A stretch of DNA of 64,000 nucleotides from DRPG01 sp964655065 (GTDB lineage: Bacteria; Myxococcota_A; UBA796; GCA-2862545): positions 106,422-170,421 of the forward strand of contig CAZZLC010000010.1 of NCBI GenBank assembly GCA_964655065.1, given 5' to 3'. Of the stretch, positions 8,745 through 17,300 are shown piece after piece; within the stretch, counting starts at the first letter, position 1, and every line of letters begins with the position of its first letter. A program made the translations under genes and the position numbers. The notes under the pieces were generated by a model that was not told the origin of the DNA, made no database searches, and saw only the letters and a list, made by a program, of their open reading frames with translations.

Positions 8745-9487
8745 CACTTGGCCACCTCCGGCAGTGGCTCCGGCATCTCGGCCTCGGCCCGAACCTCGGC
8801 AATCCGCCAGCGCTGCGCGATGAACCAGACGGTCACGAACAGCAGGGCGACGGAGTTCCAGTACATGATCCAGCGCATGGTGGGGTCGATGGTCGAGCCC
8901 CCGAGCGACTCGGACTGGATCTGGTGCAGCGAACGCCACCACTTCACCGACATGTAGGTGACGGGTACGTTCACCGCGGCCATGATCGTGGCCACCGCGG
9001 ACCAGGTCGCTCGCCGGTCCGGGTCGGTCACGAGCCCACGCAGCATCAGCACGCCCACGAACGACATCACCATCGCCGCCGACGTGGTGAGCCGTGGGTC
9101 CCAGCTCCACCACACGTTGAACGTGGGCTTGCTGAAGATGGAGCCGGTGGCGAGCAGCAGCAGGCCGAGCACCGTGCCCACCTCGACGGCAGCCTCCATC
9201 GCCGAGTCCCAGGTGCGGCGGTTGGTGAACAGGTAGAGGCACGCGAACACGAAGGCGACCAGGAAGCACAGCATCGACACCCACGCGGACGGCACGTGGA
9301 CGTGCAGGATGCGACCGACCTCACCCATGAAGCTCTCGCGAGGGGCCACCGCAAGCCCGAGCCAGCTTCCCGAGACGAGGAGCACGAAGCCGTAGAGGCC
9401 CATGGGGTGCTCCCATTCTGTCGGGACGGCCTTTCGAGCGGAGGGCACCAGCATCGCCCCGAGGTAGGCGACGCCGAGGAGGAACAC
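8744..9487 (-). CDS. ccmC: Haem-handling membrane protein CcmC
   Basis: A 247-residue protein with six predicted transmembrane helices. It attaches haem to CcmE through its tryptophan-rich loop, here FNVWWSWDPRLTTS, flanked by the conserved periplasmic histidines HVHVPSAW and SLHQIQ. Start: the first standard start codon after the upstream stop is the GTG at 9487. Its Shine-Dalgarno match (ACAGGA) is close, while a stronger AGGAGG lies 22 bases away. The reading VITWTGI immediately upstream continues the hydrophobic helix without a start codon, so the true N-terminus may be odd. A 319-bp gap separates it from ccmB. Confidence 0.93.
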   Translation of the reverse strand: MFLLGVAYLGAMLVPSARKAVPTEWEHPMGLYGFVLLVSGSWLGLAVAPRESFMGEVGRILHVHVPSAWVSMLCFLVAFVFACLYLFTNRRTWDSAMEAAVEVGTVLGLLLLATGSIFSKPTFNVWWSWDPRLTTSAAMVMSFVGVLMLRGLVTDPDRRATWSAVATIMAAVNVPVTYMSVKWWRSLHQIQSESLGGSTIDPTMRWIMYWNSVALLFVTVWFIAQRWRIAEVRAEAEMPEPLPEVAK

Positions 9488-9806
9488 GATTCCTGTCCAG
9501 GTGATGACCCACCTCCTGCCGAACTTCTGGTCGGGACTCGGCCGTTATCTCACGTGTCGAAGATGTCGCGAAACGAATTGCTGCCGATGACGCGCGAGGT
9601 GCCCACATCTGCAACGCTCGTACCAGTGCCATCGTGGGAATACCGACGCCTGCGGGACAATCGGTTGCACGGCCGAGGAACTGGGTAGGATGCCCACCAT
9701 GCTCTTGCAACCAGATGTCTTCGGGCCAGAACGTGGGCAATCGGGGTGGAGCCACCTTGGTGGGACCTTCGTGCCGCGACATTCGCACCGCACTCCTCCG
9801 CCACAC
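9488..9806. other. 319-bp gap inside the ccm operon, no supported gene
   Basis: ccmB and ccmC are normally adjacent, but here they are separated by 319 bp with visibly lower GC than the flanks. No reading on either strand shows the codon pattern of the neighbours. A small inverted repeat CCACC-TT-GGTGG lies near 9758. It may hold a promoter for ccmC-I or be a relic of an insertion. I see no tRNA or recognisable RNA. Confidence 0.5.
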
Positions 9807-10475
9807 TCAGTCTTCGAGGAACCAACCGTAGAGCGCGCCCTCGAGGGGCCAGTGGATCGCGTTGAAGACGACGAGGATGCCGAGCCACGCCGGGGCCTGA
9901 CCCATGGGGTCCCCCTCGAAGACCTTCGTCGTCGCGTTGGCGGCGGCGAGGATCGCGGGGACCACGAGTGGGATCAGCATGAGCGGCAGCATCACGGACG
10001 ATCCTCGCGCCTGGGACGTGATCAGCCCGTAGAACGTCCCCGGCGCGGCGAGCGCCGCGCACCCCAACATCACGATCGGCACGAGCTGGACGACGTTCCC
10101 ACGAATCTCCGCGTCGAACACCGCGAGCAACATGGGCAACGTGGCCACCGCGACCACGAAGAGGATCACGGTGTTCGCGATGGCCTTGCCGTAAAAGATG
10201 GCGGTGGGCTCGACGGGCCAGAGCAACAGGCCATCCATGGCGCCGTGCTCGTTCTCCACCGCGTAGGACTGGTCGAGCGAGCGGGTCGACGCGAGCAGCA
10301 GCGCGAGCCAGAGCACGCCCCCCGCGATCTCCTGCCGAGCCGAGTCGCTGGGGGTGGCGAAGCCTGCCATCAGCAAGACGGCGAGGGCGAAGAAGAAGAT
10401 GCCGAGCACGCGGGAGCGCTGACGCCACTCGGTGAGCAGCTCCTTGCGGACCATCTGCAGGATCTGGGTGATCAC
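9807..10475 (-). CDS. ccmB: Haem exporter permease CcmB
   Basis: A 222-residue integral membrane protein with six hydrophobic helices, the usual length for CcmB. The N-terminus VITQILQMVRKELLTEWRQ matches the family's amphipathic start, and the LWLALLLASTRSLDQSYAVENEHG segment is characteristic. With CcmA it forms the ABC complex that frees holo-CcmE. The start is a GTG overlapping the ccmA stop (GTGA). Longer readings run back into ccmA antiframe sequence and are not supported. Confidence 0.93.
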   Translation of the reverse strand: MITQILQMVRKELLTEWRQRSRVLGIFFFALAVLLMAGFATPSDSARQEIAGGVLWLALLLASTRSLDQSYAVENEHGAMDGLLLWPVEPTAIFYGKAIANTVILFVVAVATLPMLLAVFDAEIRGNVVQLVPIVMLGCAALAAPGTFYGLITSQARGSSVMLPLMLIPLVVPAILAAANATTKVFEGDPMGQAPAWLGILVVFNAIHWPLEGALYGWFLED

Positions 10476-11170
10476 GACGCCCGTGCCTCCTCGAGCCCGA
10501 GCCGGTCGGCGGGAACCCCGTCGGACGGCCCCTGGTAGATGACCTGTCCGGCGTCGAGGACCAGTGCGTTCTTGCACAGGGCCCGGGCCACCTGGGGCAA
10601 GTGGGTCGCCATGACCAGCGTCGTCCCTGCCTCCTGAAGCTCTCGAATCACTCGCACCAGCAAGCCGCGCCCCGCGGGGTCGAGGGCGGTGAAGGGCTCG
10701 TCGAGCAAGAGTACGTCGGGATCCTTGAGGAGCACCCTCGCGAGGGCCAGCCGCTTGCGCATGCCCGCCGAGTAGGTGCGGACCGGGTCAATTCGCCCGG
10801 GGTCGAGACCCACCCGCTCGAGGAGCGGCTCCGGCTCGACCTCGATCCCGCCGAGCCTGGACCACACGTCGAGGTTCTCGAGTCCCGAGAGATCGTCGTA
10901 GAGGGCCGATGCGTGCGAGAGCACCGCGATGCGACGCCGGAGCGCGCTGCGATTCTCCCACACGTCCTGCCCGTCGAGGCGGATCGTCCCGTGGTGGCAC
11001 TTCAGCCGGGTCGAAAGGCACTTGATGAGGGTGCTCTTGCCCGACCCATTGGGCCCGAGCAGCATCCAGGCATCGCCCGGGGGAATCTCCAGCGTCACTC
11101 GGGCGAGCGCCCAGCGTCGCCCGTAGCGACGCGAGACATCGTCGACCGAAAGTCCTGCAGCAGCGGTCAC
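10472..11170 (-). CDS. ccmA: Haem exporter ATPase CcmA
   Basis: A 232-residue ABC ATPase subunit. Walker A is GPNGSGKST (residues 39-47), the ABC signature is YSAGMRKRLALARVLL, and Walker B is VLLLDEPFTALD, followed by the switch His in ATHLPQ. It energises release of haem-loaded CcmE with CcmB. I set the start at a GTG with GGAG seven bases upstream, giving the standard CcmA length; an in-frame upstream ATG at 11263 would add about 31 residues that overlap the preceding small gene and do not look conserved. Confidence 0.92.
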   Translation of the reverse strand: MTAAAGLSVDDVSRRYGRRWALARVTLEIPPGDAWMLLGPNGSGKSTLIKCLSTRLKCHHGTIRLDGQDVWENRSALRRRIAVLSHASALYDDLSGLENLDVWSRLGGIEVEPEPLLERVGLDPGRIDPVRTYSAGMRKRLALARVLLKDPDVLLLDEPFTALDPAGRGLLVRVIRELQEAGTTLVMATHLPQVARALCKNALVLDAGQVIYQGPSDGVPADRLGLEEARAS

Positions 11171-11198
11171 CGGCTCTCCGAAGGGCCCAACCACGCGC

Positions 11199-11342
11199 TC
11201 ACAGGAGAGGGAGGCCGACCCAGGCAAGTACGACCTGCGCCAGATACCCCAGGGCCGACGCAACTGCGCCTGTTCCGACCAAGGCCCCGACTCCGACGAG
11301 CCACGCCGTCGTCGTGCGCTTCACCGATTCGCTGACCACCAT
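11199..11342 (-). CDS. 47-residue single-helix membrane peptide heading the ccm operon
   Basis: An ATG preceded by GGAGGA at ideal spacing (six bases) opens a 47-residue frame whose C-terminal two thirds are hydrophobic: TTAWLVGVGALVGTGAVASALG followed by YLAQVVLAWVGLPLL. This predicts one long or two short membrane helices with the N-terminus (SESVKRT) in the cytosol. It ends 28 bp before ccmA on the same strand, so it is probably cotranscribed with the ccm genes. I do not recognise a family. The strong ribosome site and clean hydrophobicity are the evidence. It might be a small ccm accessory or an unrelated membrane peptide. Confidence 0.62.
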   Translation of the reverse strand: MVVSESVKRTTTAWLVGVGALVGTGAVASALGYLAQVVLAWVGLPLL

Positions 11343-11395
11343 GAAGTCCTCCGTCGTGGTTGCCCGGCGGAGCCCGTCTGCACGTGGCGTGCCAA

Positions 11396-12457
11396 TCACA
11401 GACCGAGGATCACGTCCTCGAGAATCCGGAGCATGTCGCGCGTGAGCGTGGCGTCCGGCCGGTCGGTCTGGGTCTGATTGTGGAACGAGGTGAAGACCAC
11501 GGTCCCCTGGCCGATCCTCGCCCGCGCCGCGAGCACGCTCTCGACGGTCGTTGGCGGGTCGGTCGGATCGGGCGCAGCCACGAGCACTGGCGCGCGGAGG
11601 AGCGGCTCTCCACTGATGGCCCCGGTGGCGATGGTCCAGTTGCGGAAGTCGTAGCGGATGTCGGCCACGTCGGCGCCGAGGACGGCCTCGAGGCCGGGGT
11701 CGTCCACCCTCGCGACGTACTCGCCGGCCACTCCACGCTGGATCTCGAGCGGGTTGTCGTCGTTGCCGAGGAAGTCGATCGCCTCGGGAAAGGCCTCTTC
11801 GATGACCGCGTAGGCTCGATCGGAGGCGTAGATGGAGCCCCCGTTGTTCACGTAGCCGCGCAGGTGCGCGACGACCTCGGGGTAAGCCACCCAGTCGTCG
11901 CGCATGCCGCAGTTGAAGAAGACCATGTCGTAGTCGGCCAGGCTCTCGGGATCCCGCAGCCAGTCGAGGGTCTCCTCGACCTCGACGAGCGTGTAGGGCA
12001 GGCCGAGGTCCGCGAGCAGATTCTCGATGGCGTCGTAGTGACCGACCACCACCGCGATCGATACCTCGCCGCCGAGACAGCTCGGCCCGACGTCGACTTC
12101 GCTCCCGCCGACCTCGATGGCCACCGTGACCGTCGTGGAGAAGGAGCCCTTGGTGATGTCGAGGGTGACCTCGCCGGGCTGGAGCCCGTCGATCCGGTAC
12201 CGACCGGCCGAGTTGGTGGTGACTACCTGCGTGGTGCCCCGAACGCGCACCGTCGCGGCCCCGACCCAGCTCAGTCCCGAGGGTGAGCACACCCGGCCCT
12301 CGAGGTGGCTCGACGGGATCGGGGGCGCCTCGGGCTCGGCAACGTCTGCGATGACGGGCGGGGCGAAGCTGGCGTCGCTCGAGCAGCCGAGGAGGCCACT
12401 GGCGAGTGCCAGGACGAGACCCTGCATCATTGGTCGTCCGGCCATGGCGCCCATCAT
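11396..12457 (-). CDS. Lipoprotein with carboxypeptidase-regulatory-like and GATase-like domains
   Basis: A 353-residue secreted lipoprotein. The signal sequence ends in the lipobox LLGC (SGLLGCSSD). A beta-sandwich of the carboxypeptidase regulatory-like type follows (HLEGRVCSPSGLSWVGAATVRVRG..GRYRIDGLQPGEVTL, about residues 50-115). The rest (about 130-350) resembles a class I glutamine amidotransferase/ThuA-like fold, with ADYDMVFFNCGM, LRGYVNNGGSIYASDRA and GQGTVVFTSFHNQ. No catalytic Cys-His pair is evident, so a binding role is as likely as catalysis. Several ATGs cluster at the start; MAGRP at 12445 is an alternative. It is divergent from the LRR gene. Confidence 0.72.
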   Translation of the reverse strand: MMGAMAGRPMMQGLVLALASGLLGCSSDASFAPPVIADVAEPEAPPIPSSHLEGRVCSPSGLSWVGAATVRVRGTTQVVTTNSAGRYRIDGLQPGEVTLDITKGSFSTTVTVAIEVGGSEVDVGPSCLGGEVSIAVVVGHYDAIENLLADLGLPYTLVEVEETLDWLRDPESLADYDMVFFNCGMRDDWVAYPEVVAHLRGYVNNGGSIYASDRAYAVIEEAFPEAIDFLGNDDNPLEIQRGVAGEYVARVDDPGLEAVLGADVADIRYDFRNWTIATGAISGEPLLRAPVLVAAPDPTDPPTTVESVLAARARIGQGTVVFTSFHNQTQTDRPDATLTRDMLRILEDVILGL

Positions 12458-12568
12458 ACCGATCGGTCAGGGCCAGCCGCAAGAGTTCCCTATCGATGGC
12501 GTCCCCGGGACCCGAGTGAACGGGCAGCAACGGTGCACCGACGGGTGGTCGAGCGTGGAGAGGCCCTG

Positions 12569-14242
12569 GTGAACCCTGCGACCTGCAGCGAGCCCGCCGC
12601 GGACCCGCGGAGCCCCCTCGAACAGATCCTTCGCGAGGACCCGGCGGACCGGGAGGCCTGGCTCGCGTACGGGGGGGCGTTGTCGGCCATGGGAGACCCC
12701 CGAGGTCGACTCGTCGCCATCGACCAGGCGCTGGCGAGTCCCCACCTCGACGACGACGTGCGACGGGCCCTGCGCGACGAGGCACGGAGGCTCGACCCCC
12801 GAACCGCACCGCTGAACCCCTACGCGCTCTCTCTCGTCGAAGCACAGAAGATCGACACGCGCATGTCGACCTGGCGCTCGGGCTTCGTGCTGCACGCGGT
12901 GGCTCGGAGACCCGAGGCGCTGCCGTGGCTCGTCGGACACCCGGTGGGCCGTCTGCTGACCAGCTTCTCCCTTCGCTACAAGATCGCAGGCCGCGCCGGG
13001 ATCGAGACGCTCTGTGGCCCCCACCTCGCCGCACTGCGCTCGCTGGACCTCGTCGGCAACCACCTCGACGCCAGGGCCGCGATGACCATCGCCGCGAGCC
13101 CACACGCCCGCAACCTCGTGGAGCTCGACCTCTCCCACAACGCGATCGGCCCGGATGGCCTCGCGGCGATCCTCAACTCTCCGAACCTCACCAACCTGCG
13201 GCGACTCGACGTCAGCTTCAATCCGCTCGGCGAGGAGCTCGTGGAGTCGCTCCTTCGTGCCCCTCCAGGGTGTCGCCTGCGCGCGCTGCGCCTCATGGGG
13301 ACGGGACTCGGGGAGGCCGGCGCGATCCTGCTCGGCGAGGTGCCGGTTCTCGAGGATCTGGTCGAGCTCGATCTGGGTCGGAACGGCATCGGGTCGCGAG
13401 GAGCGCTGGCCCTCGGCTGCTCTGCCCACCTGGGGCGCCTGACCCACCTCGATCTCTCCGGGAACCGGCTCGACGTCGACGCGGCGGAGGCGCTGGCCAG
13501 CACCCTGCACCTCGGCGCCCTCCGGTCCCTGGATCTGTCCGACAATCCGCTGACTGCGCACGGTGCCTGGCACCTCGCCCGCTCTCGACAGCTCGGCGAG
13601 CTGCGCGAGCTGGACCTCTCCGGCACGCGACTCGGAGATCGGGGCGCTCGAACCCTCGCCCGCTCGCGCCGACTCGGTCGCCTGGAGGTGCTCCGGCTGG
13701 ACCGGGACCAGATCGGACCGGCCGGCGCGGCGATGCTCGCGGGAGCGCGAACCCTGCGCCCACGCGTGCTCTCCCTGGCCCAGAACCACCTCGGGAACCG
13801 GGGAGCGGCCGCCATCGCCGAGTCGCGCACCCTGCCGGGAGTCGAGGTCCTCGATCTGTCGGCCAACGGGATCGGACCCCTCGGAGCAAAGAGCCTGGCC
13901 CGGACGGCCTGGCTCACGAGCCTCACCGCGCTCTGCCTCGACGACGACCCGATCGGTGACGAGGGCGTACGCGCCCTCGCGGACTCGCCGGCGTGCGCGC
14001 GCGTGAGGGAGCTTCGGCTGGTGAATGCGGCCCTCACGACGGAGGCCGCGCACCTGCTCGCCAACTCACACTTCCTCGGCGCCCTCCAGCACCTCGATCT
14101 GGAGGGCAACGCCATCGGCGACGACGGAGTCCGTGCCCTGCTGACCTCCCCGACGTTGTCCGAGCTCGCGCGGCTGGAGGTCTCGGGCCGTGGACTCACC
14201 ACCCGCGCCACTTCGCTGCTGCAGGCGCTTCGCCGTCCCTGA
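12569..14242 (+). CDS. TIGR02996-domain leucine-rich-repeat protein
   Basis: A 557-residue cytosolic-looking protein. The N-terminus (about residues 12-60, ending AMGDPRGRLVAIDQAL) matches the TIGR02996 repeat-companion domain found in Myxococcota-type proteins. A bridge follows, then about a dozen leucine-rich repeats of the RNI/Ran-GAP type, spaced 23-28 residues apart, with consensus LxxLxxLDLSxNxIGxxGAxxLA (for example LVELDLSHNAIG and LTHLDLSGNRLD). No signal peptide or enzyme domain is seen. Start: GTG at 12569 with GGAGAGG seven bases upstream; the longer open frame to 12305 overlaps the divergent lipoprotein gene. It lies 73 bp upstream of the polyketide synthase on the same strand. 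Probably a protein-interaction scaffold; partner unknown. Confidence 0.8.
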   Translation: MNPATCSEPAADPRSPLEQILREDPADREAWLAYGGALSAMGDPRGRLVAIDQALASPHLDDDVRRALRDEARRLDPRTAPLNPYALSLVEAQKIDTRMSTWRSGFVLHAVARRPEALPWLVGHPVGRLLTSFSLRYKIAGRAGIETLCGPHLAALRSLDLVGNHLDARAAMTIAASPHARNLVELDLSHNAIGPDGLAAILNSPNLTNLRRLDVSFNPLGEELVESLLRAPPGCRLRALRLMGTGLGEAGAILLGEVPVLEDLVELDLGRNGIGSRGALALGCSAHLGRLTHLDLSGNRLDVDAAEALASTLHLGALRSLDLSDNPLTAHGAWHLARSRQLGELRELDLSGTRLGDRGARTLARSRRLGRLEVLRLDRDQIGPAGAAMLAGARTLRPRVLSLAQNHLGNRGAAAIAESRTLPGVEVLDLSANGIGPLGAKSLARTAWLTSLTALCLDDDPIGDEGVRALADSPACARVRELRLVNAALTTEAAHLLANSHFLGALQHLDLEGNAIGDDGVRALLTSPTLSELARLEVSGRGLTTRATSLLQALRRP

Positions 14243-14315
14243 GAAGTGCGGGGCCTGGTGCAGGTTCTGAATTGGCGGATCCGGGTAATGGGTCCCAAAC
14301 GGGACACACTGCACC

Positions 14316-17300
14316 ATGCACGATCGACGAGCCGACGCACGGTCCATCGCCATCATCGGGGCGGGTCTCCGGCTGCCCGGCCAGATCCGGGACCTGGCCG
14401 GATTCTGGCAGGCCTTGTCCGAGGGACGGGATCTGGTGGGTCCTGCCCCCACCGACCGTGGCGATCCCGCGCTCCGCCCGGGCGCCTACCTCGACGACAT
14501 CACCCGCTTCGACGCCGCGTTCTTCGGAATCGCGCCGCGAGAGGCCGAGGAGATGGACCCGGCCCAGCGCCTCCTCCTCGACGCCGCTCACGACGCCCTG
14601 GAGCACGGAGCACAGTCCATCCGGAGGCTCGACCGCTCGGCCACCGGGGTCTACGTGGGGCTCGGGCTCTCCGACTACGGCCGCCGTCACTTCCTGGGCT
14701 CCGATCCGAGCCGCCTGACCCCGTGGTCGGGCACCGGCGCGATGCTGTCCGTCGCCGCGGGTCGGATCAGCTACGCGCTCGGCCTGCAGGGACCGGCCAT
14801 GACGGTGGACACCGCCTGTTCGTCGTCCCTCGTCGCGGTGCACCTCGCCGTCCAGGCGCTGCGCGACGGCACCGTCGACCTGGCCCTCGCCGGCGGGGCC
14901 AACGTGGTGCTGTCGTCGATCCCTACCGCGTACTTCGAGGAGCTCGGGGCGCTCGCTGCCGACGGGCGCTGCAAGACGTTCTCCGCCGACGCCGACGGCT
15001 ACGGTCGGGGCGAAGGCGCGGCGATCGTCGCGCTCAAGCGCCTTCGCGAGGCCGTCCGGGACGGCGATCCCATCCTCGGGGTGATCCACGGCACCGCCAT
15101 CAACCAGGACGGACGCAGCAACGGGCTGACCGCCCCCTCGGGCCACGCCCAGCAGGCCGTGATTCGCCAGGCGCTGGCGGACGCGGGAATCGAGCCTGGT
15201 GACGTCGGCTACGTCGAGGCCCACGGCACGGGCACCCCGCTCGGCGATCCCATCGAGATCGACGCGCTGCGGGCGGTGTTCGGCGAGCGCGAGACCCCGC
15301 TCCCCGTGGGCAGCGTGAAGACCAACCTCGGGCACCTCGAGACCGCCGCGGGCGTCACGGGCCTGCTGAAGCTGCTGCTCGCCCTCGAGCACCGCACCGT
15401 GCCCCGTCACCTGCACGCGGACGCCCTGAACCCTCGCCTCGGTCTCCCGGATGGCAGCCTGGCCGTGCCCACCGCGGGTGCGGCCTGGCCCGATGCGCGC
15501 TTCGGGGGGGTGAGCGCCTTCGGGCTGTCGGGCACCAACGCCCACGTCGTTGTCGGTCGGTCACCCGAAGCTGCGGTCCGGGAGCCCCTGGCGGCGGGAG
15601 GGGCCGTCGTGCTGCCGCTCTCTGCCCCCGACGAGGCCCGACTGCTCGCCACCGCGCGCAGCTGGGCCGAGCGGCTCGCCGACCCGTCGGCCCGGCTCGT
15701 CGATGCCGCGGCGACGGCGCAGCACAGCCGCACCGGCCACCACACCCGGCTCGTGGTCGTGGGCTCGGCGAAGGAGGCCGTTCGAGAGGCGCTGCTCGCC
15801 GAGCCGGGCACCGATGACGGTCCGATGCTCGGCCGGGCCGAAGCCGACGCCGAACCGATCTTCCTGTTCACCGGTCAGGGCGCGCAGTGGCCAGGGATGG
15901 GTCGTCGCCTCTACGGGTCCGACCCCACCTTCCGCGAGGCGCTCGACGCGGTCTGCGCCCTCGTGGACCCCTGGCTTCCCGAGCCGCTCCGTCCCGTGAT
16001 GTTCGACCCCACGGGAACCGCCCCCCTCGACGACACCGCGTTCACCCAGCCGGCGTTGTTCGCCCTCCAGATTGCCCTGGTGGACTGGCTGGCCGCCCAC
16101 GGCGTCGTTCCTGGCGGCGTGATCGGTCACTCGGTGGGGGAGATCACCGCCGCGACGGTGGCCGGCATCTGGTCCCGCGAAGAAGCGGCTCGCATCGTGA
16201 CCGCCCGCGGGGCGTTGATGTCGGCCCTGCCCGGAGGGGGCGCGATGGCCGCGGTGTTCCTGCCCGCGGCGGTCGTCGTGCAGCGCATCGAGGACCTCGA
16301 GATCACGGGCGTCGACCTCGCCGCCCTCAACGGACCGGCGGAGACGGTCGTCTCGGGGGAGCGCGCGTCGGTGCTGGAGCTCTCCCGGGCCCTCGAGGCC
16401 GACGGCGTGAGGGTCCGCGAGCTCACCGTGAGCCACGCGTTCCACAGCCACCGCATGGACCCCATGCTCACCGAGTTCGAGGGGATCCTCCGACGGTCCA
16501 ACTGGCGCGAGACCCCAGCGACCTCGGTCGACGCGTGGTCGACGCTCGATGGTCGCCCCATGGACGAGCGCTGGCGCGAGCCCGCGTACTGGCGGCAGAC
16601 CGTGCGCGCTCCCGTCTGCTTCGGCCCCGCCCTGCAATCGGCTCTCGACGATGACTGGCGGTTGTTCGTGGAGCTGGGTCCGCGGCCGGTCCTCACCGGA
16701 ATGGCCACCCGCAGCGGCACCCCGGACGACGCGCGGTTCGTGTCGACGCTGCATCCCGACCGCGACGGCGTCGAAGCGGTGCAGCGCGCGCTCGGGGCCC
16801 TGTGGGTCGCGGGGATCGACGTCGACTGGGGCGACAACCCGGGACGCCGCGCCGCGTTTCCGCCCACCGCCCGCACCCCTGTCCGTCACTGGCGCGACGC
16901 GCCGGCCACCTCGGCCCCCGCGAGCCACGCGGGATTCGTGTGGGAGCCCGTGTGGCGGGTCGTGCCGTCGACCCCGTCGGATACCGGACCCATCGCGGTC
17001 CTCGGCGATTCCGATCTGGCCAGCGCCCTCACCAGGGCCGGTGCGGAGGTCGTGGCCCCCGAGCTGGCCGAGCAGCTGCTGGTCGTGGCGGACTCCGACG
17101 TCGAGACCACCCTCGCTCGCGTCCGCGCCGCTCTCGACCTGCCCGGCCGCATCCACTGGCTCACCGACGAGCGCCGCCTCCCGGTCACCGCGCTGCTGCA
17201 GGGGTTCGCACGCACGCTCACCGCCGAGCACCCCGAGCGCGCGGGGTCGGTCTTCGACGGCCCGACCGATCCCGAAGCCCTCCTCGGAGAGCTTGGTGGC

